From: Acholeplasmataceae bacterium
GTDB taxonomy: Bacteria; Bacillota_I; Bacilli_A; ML615J-28; CAG-698
Length of the DNA: 7,804 nucleotides
Assembly: GCA_012840905.1 (NCBI GenBank)
Contig: DUVT01000176.1
Coordinates: 1 to 7,804, forward strand
Direction: 5' to 3'
Positions 1 to 5,012 of this stretch are shown in pieces. Both the position numbers and the translations under genes were made by a program. The stretch's first letter is position 1, and every line of letters begins with the position of its first letter. Below the pieces are notes generated by a model, which was not told the origin of the DNA, searched no databases, and was given only the letters and a program-made list of their open reading frames with translations.

Positions 1-245
1 ACAACTCAACTGTAAATTATTTCAAAAGTGTAGCTGCTACTTATAAAGTATGGTTAAATGAAATAGTTAATTCATTTATTATTAATCCAAAAACTAATAA
101 GCGAATGTCTAATGGATTTATAGAAGGCAAAAACAATTACATAAAAGTAATAAAAAGAATCGGATTTGGATTTAAAGACTTTGAAACTTTTAGAGCAAAA
201 ATACTATATACAAACTCTAAAAATAAACTACCATATAAGTATTAA
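1..245 (+). CDS. ISL3-family transposase, C-terminal end (5' truncated by window edge)
   Basis: An open frame runs from base 3 to a TAA at 243-245 and gives 80 residues with no start codon context, so the gene continues off the left edge. The segment reads SNGFIEGKNNYIKVIKRIGF, followed by FETFRAKILY. This is the characteristic end of the ISL3 DDE transposase domain, where the Glu of the IEG motif (bases 123-125) is the last catalytic acidic residue. The family cuts and pastes DNA using short terminal inverted repeats. The visible part is undamaged, but whether the whole gene is intact cannot be seen. It is the only plus-strand gene and faces the chromosomal genes head-on. Confidence 0.88.
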   Translation, partial: NSTVNYFKSVAATYKVWLNEIVNSFIINPKTNKRMSNGFIEGKNNYIKVIKRIGFGFKDFETFRAKILYTNSKNKLPYKY

Positions 246-280
246 AATAATAATAATTAATGTATGTATTTATCCAAAAG

Positions 281-357
281 AGTTTTATGGTCGATTTTAA
301 AAAGTTTTATGGTTAAATTTAAAAAGTTTTATGGTTTTCGACCATAAAACTTTTTAA
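281..357 (+). repeat. 22-bp tandem repeats plus an inverted copy
   Basis: AGTTTTATGG starts at 281, 303 and 325, an exact 22-base period. The first two full units (281-302 and 303-324) agree at 19 of 22 positions. The third unit diverges after GGT and runs straight into an inverted copy at 338-357. The inverted copy pairs perfectly with unit 3 (17 bp, 319-335 with 341-357) and over 14 bp with unit 1 (281-294 with 338-351), so two foldings compete. The likeliest role is a transposase binding or terminal-repeat region of the adjacent ISL3 element. This role is inferred. Confidence 0.75.
319..357. terminator. Perfect 17-bp hairpin, likely bidirectional intrinsic terminator
   Basis: Bases 319-335 and 341-357 are exact reverse complements around the five-base loop TTTCG. 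The stem carries an A tract on its 5' side and CTTTTT on its 3' side, so either strand yields a hairpin with a U-rich flank. It sits between the transposase stop (245) and the stop of the converging YgjP-type gene (405), where a shared terminator would be useful. It could equally be an element end that folds by virtue of its inverted repeat. Confidence 0.6.
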
Positions 358-363
358 TTACTT

Positions 364-390
364 TCTATAAACCATAAAATATTTTATAGA
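364..390. repeat. Short inverted repeat downstream of the YgjP-type gene
   Basis: TCTATAAA at 364-371 is the exact reverse complement of TTTATAGA at 383-390, with 11 bases between. The interior contains ACCATAAAA, a partial extra copy of the inverted unit found at 341-357. It has almost no G or C and would make a weak hairpin. It may be a decayed repeat unit or simply AT-rich coincidence. Confidence 0.3.
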
Positions 391-404
391 ACCTAAATCT
401 TTAG

Positions 405-1118
405 CTAGTTTGATAAAAGAAATGCATATTTTTTCAACTGTTTTTCAATTTCTTTATAGTTTGGAATAACTTGATTTAAGAAGTTATAAAACTGTTTACT
501 ATGATTAGGAAAGATTAAATGAGTAAATTCATGTACAACAACATAATGTAATAACTCATTTGGTACACATATTAACATCCGATTAATATTGATTTTCCCA
601 TTATTGTAATTACAACTACCCCATCTTGCTTTCATTTTACGAATTACAAGTTTTGGTTTTTGTTTTATATTGTTATAAAAAGCTTTATAAGCATAATTAA
701 ATGCTGCTTCAATTAAAAAATAGTGATCTTGATATATTTTATCAATTACTCTATCAATATTTCCTTTGAAATAGAATGTATTATCCACTAATTTATAAAC
801 TGTATCAAGATTAGATTTTTCTTCTAAATAATATTTATTACCTTGAATATAAATAAGTTTCTTTTCATAAAACTCATTTACACTAAATTCTTTGATTATT
901 AGATCATATTTATTAATAATCTTTTCCAACCATTCTGCATTCTGAAAAATATAATTTAGAGCATCACTGTAACTTATAAAGAGTGGTGAACTTACTAATA
1001 TTTCTAATCTATAGTTAAGTCTTATTATAATCTTTTTGATTTTTTTCTTTGTAATAATGACTCTAAATTTCCGCGAATTTAAATTAATTTCATACATCAT
1101 TTGATTTTTTTTCTTCAT
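405..1118 (-). CDS. YgjP/DUF45-type zinc metallopeptidase (WLM/M48-like fold)
   Basis: The 237-residue protein carries the family signature in its C-terminal third. RWGSC (165-169) precedes the helix VVHEFTH, in which H196 and H200 would bind zinc and E197 would be the catalytic base. PNH follows, with H206 as the probable third ligand. The N-terminal 150 residues are the usual mixed strand/helix part of the family, and the length is normal. There is no signal peptide, so the protein is probably cytoplasmic. The biological substrate of this family is not established; in some genomes it is linked to restriction systems, but no such genes are seen here. The start is uncertain. The first ATG (1118) lies at the predicted transcription start, while tandem ATGs at 1100 and 1097 (residues 7 and 8) begin MYEINL, nearer the typical family N-terminus. 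No good ribosome binding site supports any of them. Confidence 0.88.
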   Translation of the reverse strand: MKKKNQMMYEINLNSRKFRVIITKKKIKKIIIRLNYRLEILVSSPLFISYSDALNYIFQNAEWLEKIINKYDLIIKEFSVNEFYEKKLIYIQGNKYYLEEKSNLDTVYKLVDNTFYFKGNIDRVIDKIYQDHYFLIEAAFNYAYKAFYNNIKQKPKLVIRKMKARWGSCNYNNGKININRMLICVPNELLHYVVVHEFTHLIFPNHSKQFYNFLNQVIPNYKEIEKQLKKYAFLLSN

Positions 1119-1124
1119 AAAAGT

Positions 1125-1133
1125 ATTATATCA
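1125..1133 (-). promoter_or_regulatory. Extended -10 promoter for the YgjP-type gene
   Basis: On the minus strand the sequence reads TGATATAAT, a perfect extended -10 (TGnTATAAT). There is no convincing -35 at 16-18 bases upstream, which extended -10 promoters can tolerate. Transcription would start about seven bases after the last T, near 1118, which is the A of the first ATG. The promoter fills most of the 18-base gap after spoIVFB. It could let the gene be expressed independently of the sporulation genes upstream. Confidence 0.5.
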
Positions 1134-1136
1134 CAA

Positions 1137-1757
1137 TTAGGTCGTTTCTTTTAAGTAATTATATCTTTTTACATATTTCTTTAAGGCAATTTCAGTTGTT
1201 TTAATTTTTAAAACTAAATTATGAAAAATTAAAAAAATAAATAAGATTATTACCGAAAAACTTTTAGCTTTTAAAATTAATAAAATAAAGATTCCAAGCA
1301 AAGTTAAAATAGAAATTGTATTTAAAATCTTTTGTTCTTTAAAAGGATCATTAATAAATTTAAAAATAGATTCAAATAAATTAAATCCATCAAGCGGATA
1401 AATAGGAAGTAAATTAAAACAAATCATCAATAAATTATAATTTAGTATGATTGGCTTGTAGGGAAAATCGGGAAGAAAAATAATACCAAAGTAAATTAAA
1501 ACATTAATAATTACCCCACTTAAATTAATAATAATTTCCTTTATTATTGCTATTTCTTCCCGTTCTACTTCTAAAATTCCCCCTACTATTGTTAAGTTTA
1601 AACAGTGAACTTTTTGCTTAAACATTTTTAAAGCAAATAAATGCCCACATTCGTGGGCTGTTATAATTAAGAAGAAAATAAGTATCTCAATAAACAGTCC
1701 ACTGAATAAAAAGATAGTAAGTAAAATTATTAATGAATAATGAAATTTTATTTTCAT
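1137..1757 (-). CDS. spoIVFB: SpoIVFB-like intramembrane M50 metalloprotease, lacking the C-terminal CBS domain
   Basis: This site-2-type protease would cleave pro-sigma-K at the outer forespore membrane during sporulation. The 206-residue protein is mostly hydrophobic with five or six membrane segments. HECGH at residues 35-39 supplies two zinc-binding histidines and the catalytic E36. NLLPIYPLDG (115-124) supplies the second motif, with D123 as the third ligand. Spacing and order match SpoIVFB. Bacillus SpoIVFB is near 290 residues because of an added CBS domain after the membrane part. This one stops shortly after the last membrane segment with a basic tail (ALKKYVKRYNYLKETT), so that domain is missing. 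The gene overlaps spoIVFA by ATGA and has no clear ribosome binding site, which points to coupled translation. The SpoIVFA-like neighbour is the main reason to prefer SpoIVFB over a generic M50 protease. Confidence 0.88.
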   Translation of the reverse strand: MKIKFHYSLIILLTIFLFSGLFIEILIFFLIITAHECGHLFALKMFKQKVHCLNLTIVGGILEVEREEIAIIKEIIINLSGVIINVLIYFGIIFLPDFPYKPIILNYNLLMICFNLLPIYPLDGFNLFESIFKFINDPFKEQKILNTISILTLLGIFILLILKAKSFSVIILFIFLIFHNLVLKIKTTEIALKKYVKRYNYLKETT

Positions 1758-2275
1758 AAGTATTTAATTTCATAAAAATCAAAATACGTTTTATCTTTCA
1801 CAGTTCTTGCACTACCTAAATTATCTCCACTTTTTACAATCCCATAAATATTGTAATCTAGTGTTTCTAAGTTATCATAAACGTATTCTATATCATCAAT
1901 ACCTTTTACAGTCACTCGAAATGTATTATCTTTATTTTGAAAGATTTTTATAATTATTCCTGTTTTATAAACTTCTACTCCTTGCATTTCATTAATGAAA
2001 ATTCGTTTTCCACCATCTATTTCTTTATAATTTAAATAAGTTTGACTTACGGTTTGAAGAACATCATCATTTAATTCAATTGGAATAAATACTCCTTTTT
2101 CTCCATTTACTAACTTTAATACCTTTAATATATTAATGTTTTCAGACATTTTACTTTGTACTTTATCCAAATCAACTACATTTACTTTATTAAGTAATAA
2201 AACAGAAATTAATAATACTAGACAAATAATAAACTTGTATAAAAATCTATCTAAGAAATTTAATTCATCATTCAT
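1754..2275 (-). CDS. spoIVFA: SpoIVFA-like protein: one membrane anchor plus degenerate LytM/M23-like domain
   Basis: SpoIVFA holds SpoIVFB inactive in a complex with BofA until a forespore signal arrives. From the ATG at 2275 the protein has 173 residues. It has a short charged N-terminus, one membrane segment at about 11-29, a linker, and a C-terminal beta-rich domain at about 97-173. Phrases such as GVEVYKTGIIIKI and GIVKSGDNLG match the glycine-turn pattern of LytM/M23 folds. The M23 zinc motifs (HxxxD, HxH) are absent, as expected for a non-enzymatic SpoIVFA domain. It is shorter than Bacillus SpoIVFA (about 260). The call rests on this architecture and the ATGA overlap with spoIVFB. A GTG at 2284 is an alternative start, but the Shine-Dalgarno match at 2280-2285 overlaps it and favours 2275. 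Confidence 0.75.
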   Translation of the reverse strand: MNDELNFLDRFLYKFIICLVLLISVLLLNKVNVVDLDKVQSKMSENINILKVLKLVNGEKGVFIPIELNDDVLQTVSQTYLNYKEIDGGKRIFINEMQGVEVYKTGIIIKIFQNKDNTFRVTVKGIDDIEYVYDNLETLDYNIYGIVKSGDNLGSARTVKDKTYFDFYEIKYL

Positions 2276-2279
2276 ATCA

Positions 2280-2285
2280 ATCACC
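2280..2285 (-). promoter_or_regulatory. Ribosome binding site fixing the spoIVFA start
   Basis: The minus strand reads GGTGAT, matching the 3' part of the ideal AGGAGGTGATC site, four bases before the ATG at 2275. The in-frame GTG at 2284 lies inside this site and so is an unlikely start. Confidence 0.55.
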
Positions 2286-2291
2286 CACTAA

Positions 2292-2320
2292 ATTATATGA
2301 ACAACTTATCCAACTTATAA
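2292..2320 (-). promoter_or_regulatory. Candidate sigma-E promoter for spoIVFA-spoIVFB
   Basis: In the gap after radC the minus strand has CATATAAT (2292-2299), seven of eight bases of the sigma-E -10 consensus CATACAHT. Exactly 14 bases upstream is TTATAAG (2314-2320), which keeps the central ATA of the sigma-E -35. Bacillus spoIVFAB is a sigma-E operon, so the match has biological sense. TATAAT inside the -10 could also be read by the housekeeping factor, but no good TTGACA-like box lies 17 bases upstream. Confidence 0.45.
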
Positions 2321-2321
2321 C

Positions 2322-2999
2322 TTAGAGTTTTCGATTCTCTAAAAATGAGTAAAATCTATTTTTACCAATAATTATATGATCAACTACTAAAATGTCTACA
2401 ATCTTTGCTGCTTTAATAATATTTTTTGTAACAATTACATCTTCCATAGATGGTGTTATATTTCCACTAGGATGATTATGAGCTAAAATTATTGCAACTG
2501 CAGAATACTTTAATGCCCATTTTAATATATCTCGAGGATTAAAAATCGTATTTGAAATACTACCTATACTTATAGTTTTTACATTTATTACTTCTGAATT
2601 ATTATTTAAATAAATACAAACTAAGTTTTCTTGCATTTCATTTTGTAGGGAATCTTTTAAAAAATTATAAGCATCTCTTGAATCTTTGATTCTTACACCA
2701 AGATTAATTGGTTGGTTAACCCGCTTACCAAATTCGATTGCAGCAATAATTGAAATTGCTTTAGCTTTACCAATTCCTTTTATTTTCATTAGTTCATTCA
2801 CTGTAACTTCATTAAGTCGGTTTAACTCTTCAAATTCAATTAATACCTTTTTTGCAAGATCTAATACCGATTTATCTTTTGTTCCAGTACCTAGAATAAT
2901 TGCAAGTAATTCATAATTTGCTAGTGACGTGGCCCCATATTTTACTAAACGCTCCCTTGGTCGATCAGCAAGGGGCATTTCTCTAACCATATAACTCAT
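2322..2999 (-). CDS. radC: RadC family protein (JAMM/MPN+ domain)
   Basis: The 225-residue protein has the full RadC layout at normal length. The N-terminus (PLADRPRERL) leads into a helix-hairpin-helix at about 70-86 (MKIKGIGKAKA), followed by the JAMM domain. The metal site is visible as HNHPSGNITPS (H174, H176) with D187, and E124 is the upstream acidic residue. The family was once linked to DNA repair, but its function in Bacilli is unresolved. The JAMM fold suggests a metal-dependent hydrolase. The ATG at 2999 has GGAGG at 3009-3013, nine bases upstream, but that site lies in a hairpin. In Bacillus the gene sits between maf and mreB. Here it is followed directly by spoIVFA after a 46-base gap. 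Confidence 0.95.
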   Translation of the reverse strand: MSYMVREMPLADRPRERLVKYGATSLANYELLAIILGTGTKDKSVLDLAKKVLIEFEELNRLNEVTVNELMKIKGIGKAKAISIIAAIEFGKRVNQPINLGVRIKDSRDAYNFLKDSLQNEMQENLVCIYLNNNSEVINVKTISIGSISNTIFNPRDILKWALKYSAVAIILAHNHPSGNITPSMEDVIVTKNIIKAAKIVDILVVDHIIIGKNRFYSFLENRKL

Positions 3000-3036
3000 A
3001 AAAAAATACCTCCATATTAATATTATGGAAGTATTT
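3000..3036 (-). terminator. Hairpin with U tract that also sequesters the radC ribosome binding site
   Basis: In minus-strand RNA, 3036-3024 pairs with 3016-3004 to give 13 base pairs, one of them G-U, around a seven-base loop. A run of seven U (3006-3000) follows and abuts the radC AUG at 2999. The shape is that of an intrinsic terminator for the SPOR gene, whose stop is at 3049. The 3' arm contains GGAGG (3009-3013), the only good radC Shine-Dalgarno, so a read-through transcript would have its initiation site hidden. No separate radC promoter is evident downstream of the hairpin. Confidence 0.7.
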
Positions 3037-3048
3037 ATATATTTTCGT

Positions 3049-3648
3049 TTAATTCAAATCCTCTGTTATCATTTTATAAATTGATAACCTAATTTCGCTA
3101 AGTAATTTTTCATTTTGAATTGAGTTAATAGTGAGCATAGCAGAAAAGAGTTCTAAATTAGCTGGATTCGTTTTAGTTTCTGCACTAATTTCCAGTTTTT
3201 CTCCCTTAAGACTTCTAATTAAATTATCAGTACATTCACTATAAAATTTATATTTATTTTCTTCATCTATAACTATATTAGGTTTATCTAATATATATTC
3301 TCGTTTAATAATTGGATTATATCCTTTACTAGAAAACTCCAATTTTAAACTTTCAAGTTCACTTTCAGTATTTGCAATTCCCCCATAAATATAATAATTA
3401 TTGCCATATAAGACAGCAACCGCATATAAGCCTTTTGAATTAATATCAACTAAAATATTTTGTGCATTACCTGGATTTGTTGTTTTTTCAATTTGTAATA
3501 AATAAACATTGCCAACTAGTGCAAGTACTTCATCTTCATTTTCGATTGGCATTTCTATGTTGATTCTTGTAGAAAGGAAAAAACCTAGAATACAACCAAT
3601 TACTATTCCGACTAAAACACCGAATATATCAATTTCTCTTCGTTTCAT
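3049..3648 (-). CDS. Single-pass membrane protein with SPOR-like domain, SpoIIB-like by position
   Basis: From the ATG at 3648 the protein has 199 residues. It has a short basic N-terminus (MKRREID), a membrane segment at about 8-27, and an outer part. Residues about 47-118 (VYLLQIEKT, YGNNYYIYGGIANTESELESL, GYNPIIKREY) fit the SPOR pattern, a domain that binds denuded septal glycan. The remaining 80 residues, probably helical, are not recognised. Bacillus SpoIIB is a SPOR membrane protein that helps target engulfment proteins to the sporulation septum, and it is encoded between folC/comC and maf-radC. This gene lies between folC and radC, so SpoIIB is the likeliest match, although it is shorter than the roughly 330-residue Bacillus protein. 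A longer frame from 3702 exists, but the AGGTGG site points to 3648. Confidence 0.75.
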   Translation of the reverse strand: MKRREIDIFGVLVGIVIGCILGFFLSTRINIEMPIENEDEVLALVGNVYLLQIEKTTNPGNAQNILVDINSKGLYAVAVLYGNNYYIYGGIANTESELESLKLEFSSKGYNPIIKREYILDKPNIVIDEENKYKFYSECTDNLIRSLKGEKLEISAETKTNPANLELFSAMLTINSIQNEKLLSEIRLSIYKMITEDLN

Positions 3649-3654
3649 ACTTTT

Positions 3655-3660
3655 CCACCT
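3655..3660 (-). promoter_or_regulatory. Ribosome binding site fixing the SPOR gene start
   Basis: AGGTGG on the minus strand lies six bases before the ATG at 3648. The upstream ATG at 3702 has only the U tract of the folC terminator before it and overlaps the proposed -35, so it is not a credible start. Confidence 0.8.
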
Positions 3661-3669
3661 CATTAATTG

Positions 3670-3702
3670 ATTATACATTCCACAATTAGAGAATTGTGTC
3701 AA
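3670..3702 (-). promoter_or_regulatory. Promoter of the SPOR gene with a dyad in an over-long spacer
   Basis: The minus strand has a perfect TTGACA (3697-3702) and a perfect TATAAT (3670-3675), but they are 21 bases apart instead of about 17. An 18-base dyad, CACAATT-AGAG-AATTGTG on the plus strand (3681-3698), lies between them and touches the -35. Transcription would begin near 3663, giving a leader of about 15 bases with the AGGTGG site in it. The dyad looks like an operator. The over-long spacer plus dyad resembles promoters activated by MerR-type regulators, but no regulator gene is in view. Confidence 0.5.
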
Positions 3703-3737
3703 AAAAAAGAACTAAAAATTTTATTATTTTAGTTCTT
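3701..3737 (-). terminator. Intrinsic terminator of the valS-folC operon, overlapping the folC stop
   Basis: In minus-strand RNA, AAGAACTAAAA (3737-3727) pairs perfectly with TTTTAGTTCTT (3717-3707) around a nine-base loop, followed by a run of eight U (3708-3701). The folC stop codon (3731-3729) lies in the 5' arm. The stem is AU-rich and so weak, but the U tract is long. The last two T of that tract are the first two of the next promoter's TTGACA. Confidence 0.72.
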
Positions 3738-5012
3738 GTTTTTTTGTATAAGTATTAGGTTGTAAATTTCTGAAACGAAATATAGGCTCCCGCAAAACAC
3801 ATTAATCATGTCACTTGTTTCAGCTTCCATAATTAATTTTTCTAAATCATCTTCTACTCTTTTATTAGGATGATTTGATAACTCAAGTAAGTTTGAAGCA
3901 TCATCACTACGTTTGTAGTGGAAACTTGTAAAAATTATTTCATCTGCAACCTGTTCTAACATTGGAATCATTTCTTCTTTTTGTTTATTAGCTGATACCG
4001 CAAAAATAATTCTTACCTTATCATCACCTTTAACTTCACTTATAAATTGAGTTAATCGTCTAATTCCATCTTTATTATGAGCACCATCTAAGATTACTAA
4101 GGGTTCTTTTGAGACTACTTGTAATCTACCTGGCCAAAAAGTATTTGCAAGGCCTTGATAAATTGCTTCTCTACTAATTTCAAAATTATAAAAATGATTT
4201 AATAGATTAATCACTTCAAGGGCAATTGCAGCATTTTCTGTTTGGTGCTTTCCTAATAAACTTAACAATAAATCTTTATATTGTTTATATGAAAAACTGG
4301 TACTTGAAATTGATAATTTGATATTTTTAATATCTTCTCGTTTTACTAAGACTAATTTACTATTTTTGGCAGTTGTTGTATTAATTATTAAATCATTTAT
4401 CTCAGCATTTTCGATTGTAACAAGCGGTCTACTTTCTTTTACAATCCCCAATTTATTAATCGCAATCTCTTGTAATGTGTTTCCTAAGACATTCATATGA
4501 TCATAATCAACACTCGTAATAACCGAAATAAGTGGGGTTATTATATTTGTAACATCGAGAAGTCCACCAATACCTACTTCAAGTAAAACTATATCTAAGT
4601 TTTTTAATCTTGAAAAGTATATAAATGCCATTAAAGTTACAAACTCAAAAAAAGATAAATGATCCAAATTATGTTCATCTAGTAAGTAATACTTACTTAA
4701 GATGTAATTTCCAATTTCTAATATTTCTTCATCAGTTATATAATCATCATTATAAGTGATTCGCTCATTAAACTTAATTATATAAGGCGAGATGAATGTT
4801 GCGACATTATAATTAGCATTTCTAAGAATACTCTTAAGAAATGCTATTGTTGAGCCTTTGCCGTTCGTTCCACCTACATGAATATAATTTATGTTGTTTT
4901 GTGGATTACCATATAACTCACAAATCTTCTTAAATCTTTTAAGTGAAACTTTTGGCGTTATTCGTCTTTGTGATTCAATAAATGCAATTAAATCATTTAC
5001 GTTCTTAAACAT
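3729..5012 (-). CDS. folC: Folylpolyglutamate synthase / dihydrofolate synthase
   Basis: This cytoplasmic Mur-ligase-type enzyme uses ATP to join glutamate to dihydropteroate or to folates. The 427 residues are the normal length. The sequence shows the P-loop HVGGTNGKGST (45-55), the LLEVGIGGLLDVTNII segment (143-158), the loop INKLGI around K187, which corresponds to the modified lysine of the family, WPGRLQ (293-298), and ILDGAHNKDG (307-316) at the start of the C-terminal domain. The ATG at 5012 overlaps the end of the HPt-like gene by eight bases, and AAGGTG lies within that upstream gene (5017-5022), so translation is probably coupled. It is the last gene before the terminator. No sign of truncation or frameshift is seen. 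Confidence 0.96.
   Translation of the reverse strand: MFKNVNDLIAFIESQRRITPKVSLKRFKKICELYGNPQNNINYIHVGGTNGKGSTIAFLKSILRNANYNVATFISPYIIKFNERITYNDDYITDEEILEIGNYILSKYYLLDEHNLDHLSFFEFVTLMAFIYFSRLKNLDIVLLEVGIGGLLDVTNIITPLISVITSVDYDHMNVLGNTLQEIAINKLGIVKESRPLVTIENAEINDLIINTTTAKNSKLVLVKREDIKNIKLSISSTSFSYKQYKDLLLSLLGKHQTENAAIALEVINLLNHFYNFEISREAIYQGLANTFWPGRLQVVSKEPLVILDGAHNKDGIRRLTQFISEVKGDDKVRIIFAVSANKQKEEMIPMLEQVADEIIFTSFHYKRSDDASNLLELSNHPNKRVEDDLEKLIMEAETSDMINVFCGSLYFVSEIYNLILIQKNKN

Larger units (their letters stand above)
1..357 (+). mobile_element. Right-hand end of an ISL3-family insertion sequence (outer boundary uncertain)
   Basis: The transposase end (to 245) is followed by about 110 bases without a gene. 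These hold a repeated AGTTTTATGG motif and its inverted copy, the kind of arrangement expected where a transposase binds an element end. The left end and the target duplication are outside the window, so the exact tip is not defined. I place the provisional boundary after the hairpin at 357. The element lies downstream of the YgjP-type gene, in a converging orientation. Confidence 0.5.

Noticed and set aside
281..357. CRISPR array
   Set aside because: The units are short, directly adjacent with no unique spacers, and number only three. They sit at an insertion sequence end.
1754..1757. Alternative genetic code with TGA as tryptophan
   Set aside because: spoIVFA ends at TGA exactly where spoIVFB begins, tryptophans are TGG, and the long valS and folC frames contain no internal TGA.
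1754..2275. Active M23 peptidoglycan hydrolase
   Set aside because: The domain outline is LytM-like, but the HxxxD and HxH metal-binding motifs are absent.
2686..2916. Plus-strand open frame of 76 codons
   Set aside because: It lies wholly within the well-supported radC on the other strand and resembles no protein.
3649..3702. Upstream ATG at 3702 for the SPOR gene, adding 18 residues
   Set aside because: It lies in the terminator tail/-35 region with no ribosome site, while AGGTGG is correctly placed before 3648.
3676..3702. Sigma-H promoter for the SPOR gene
   Set aside because: GTGGAAT fits the sigma-H -10, but no AGGA-containing -35 is found 11-12 bases upstream.
4318..4500. Plus-strand open frame of 60 codons inside folC
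   Set aside because: It is antisense to conserved folC coding sequence and has no recognisable content or initiation signal.
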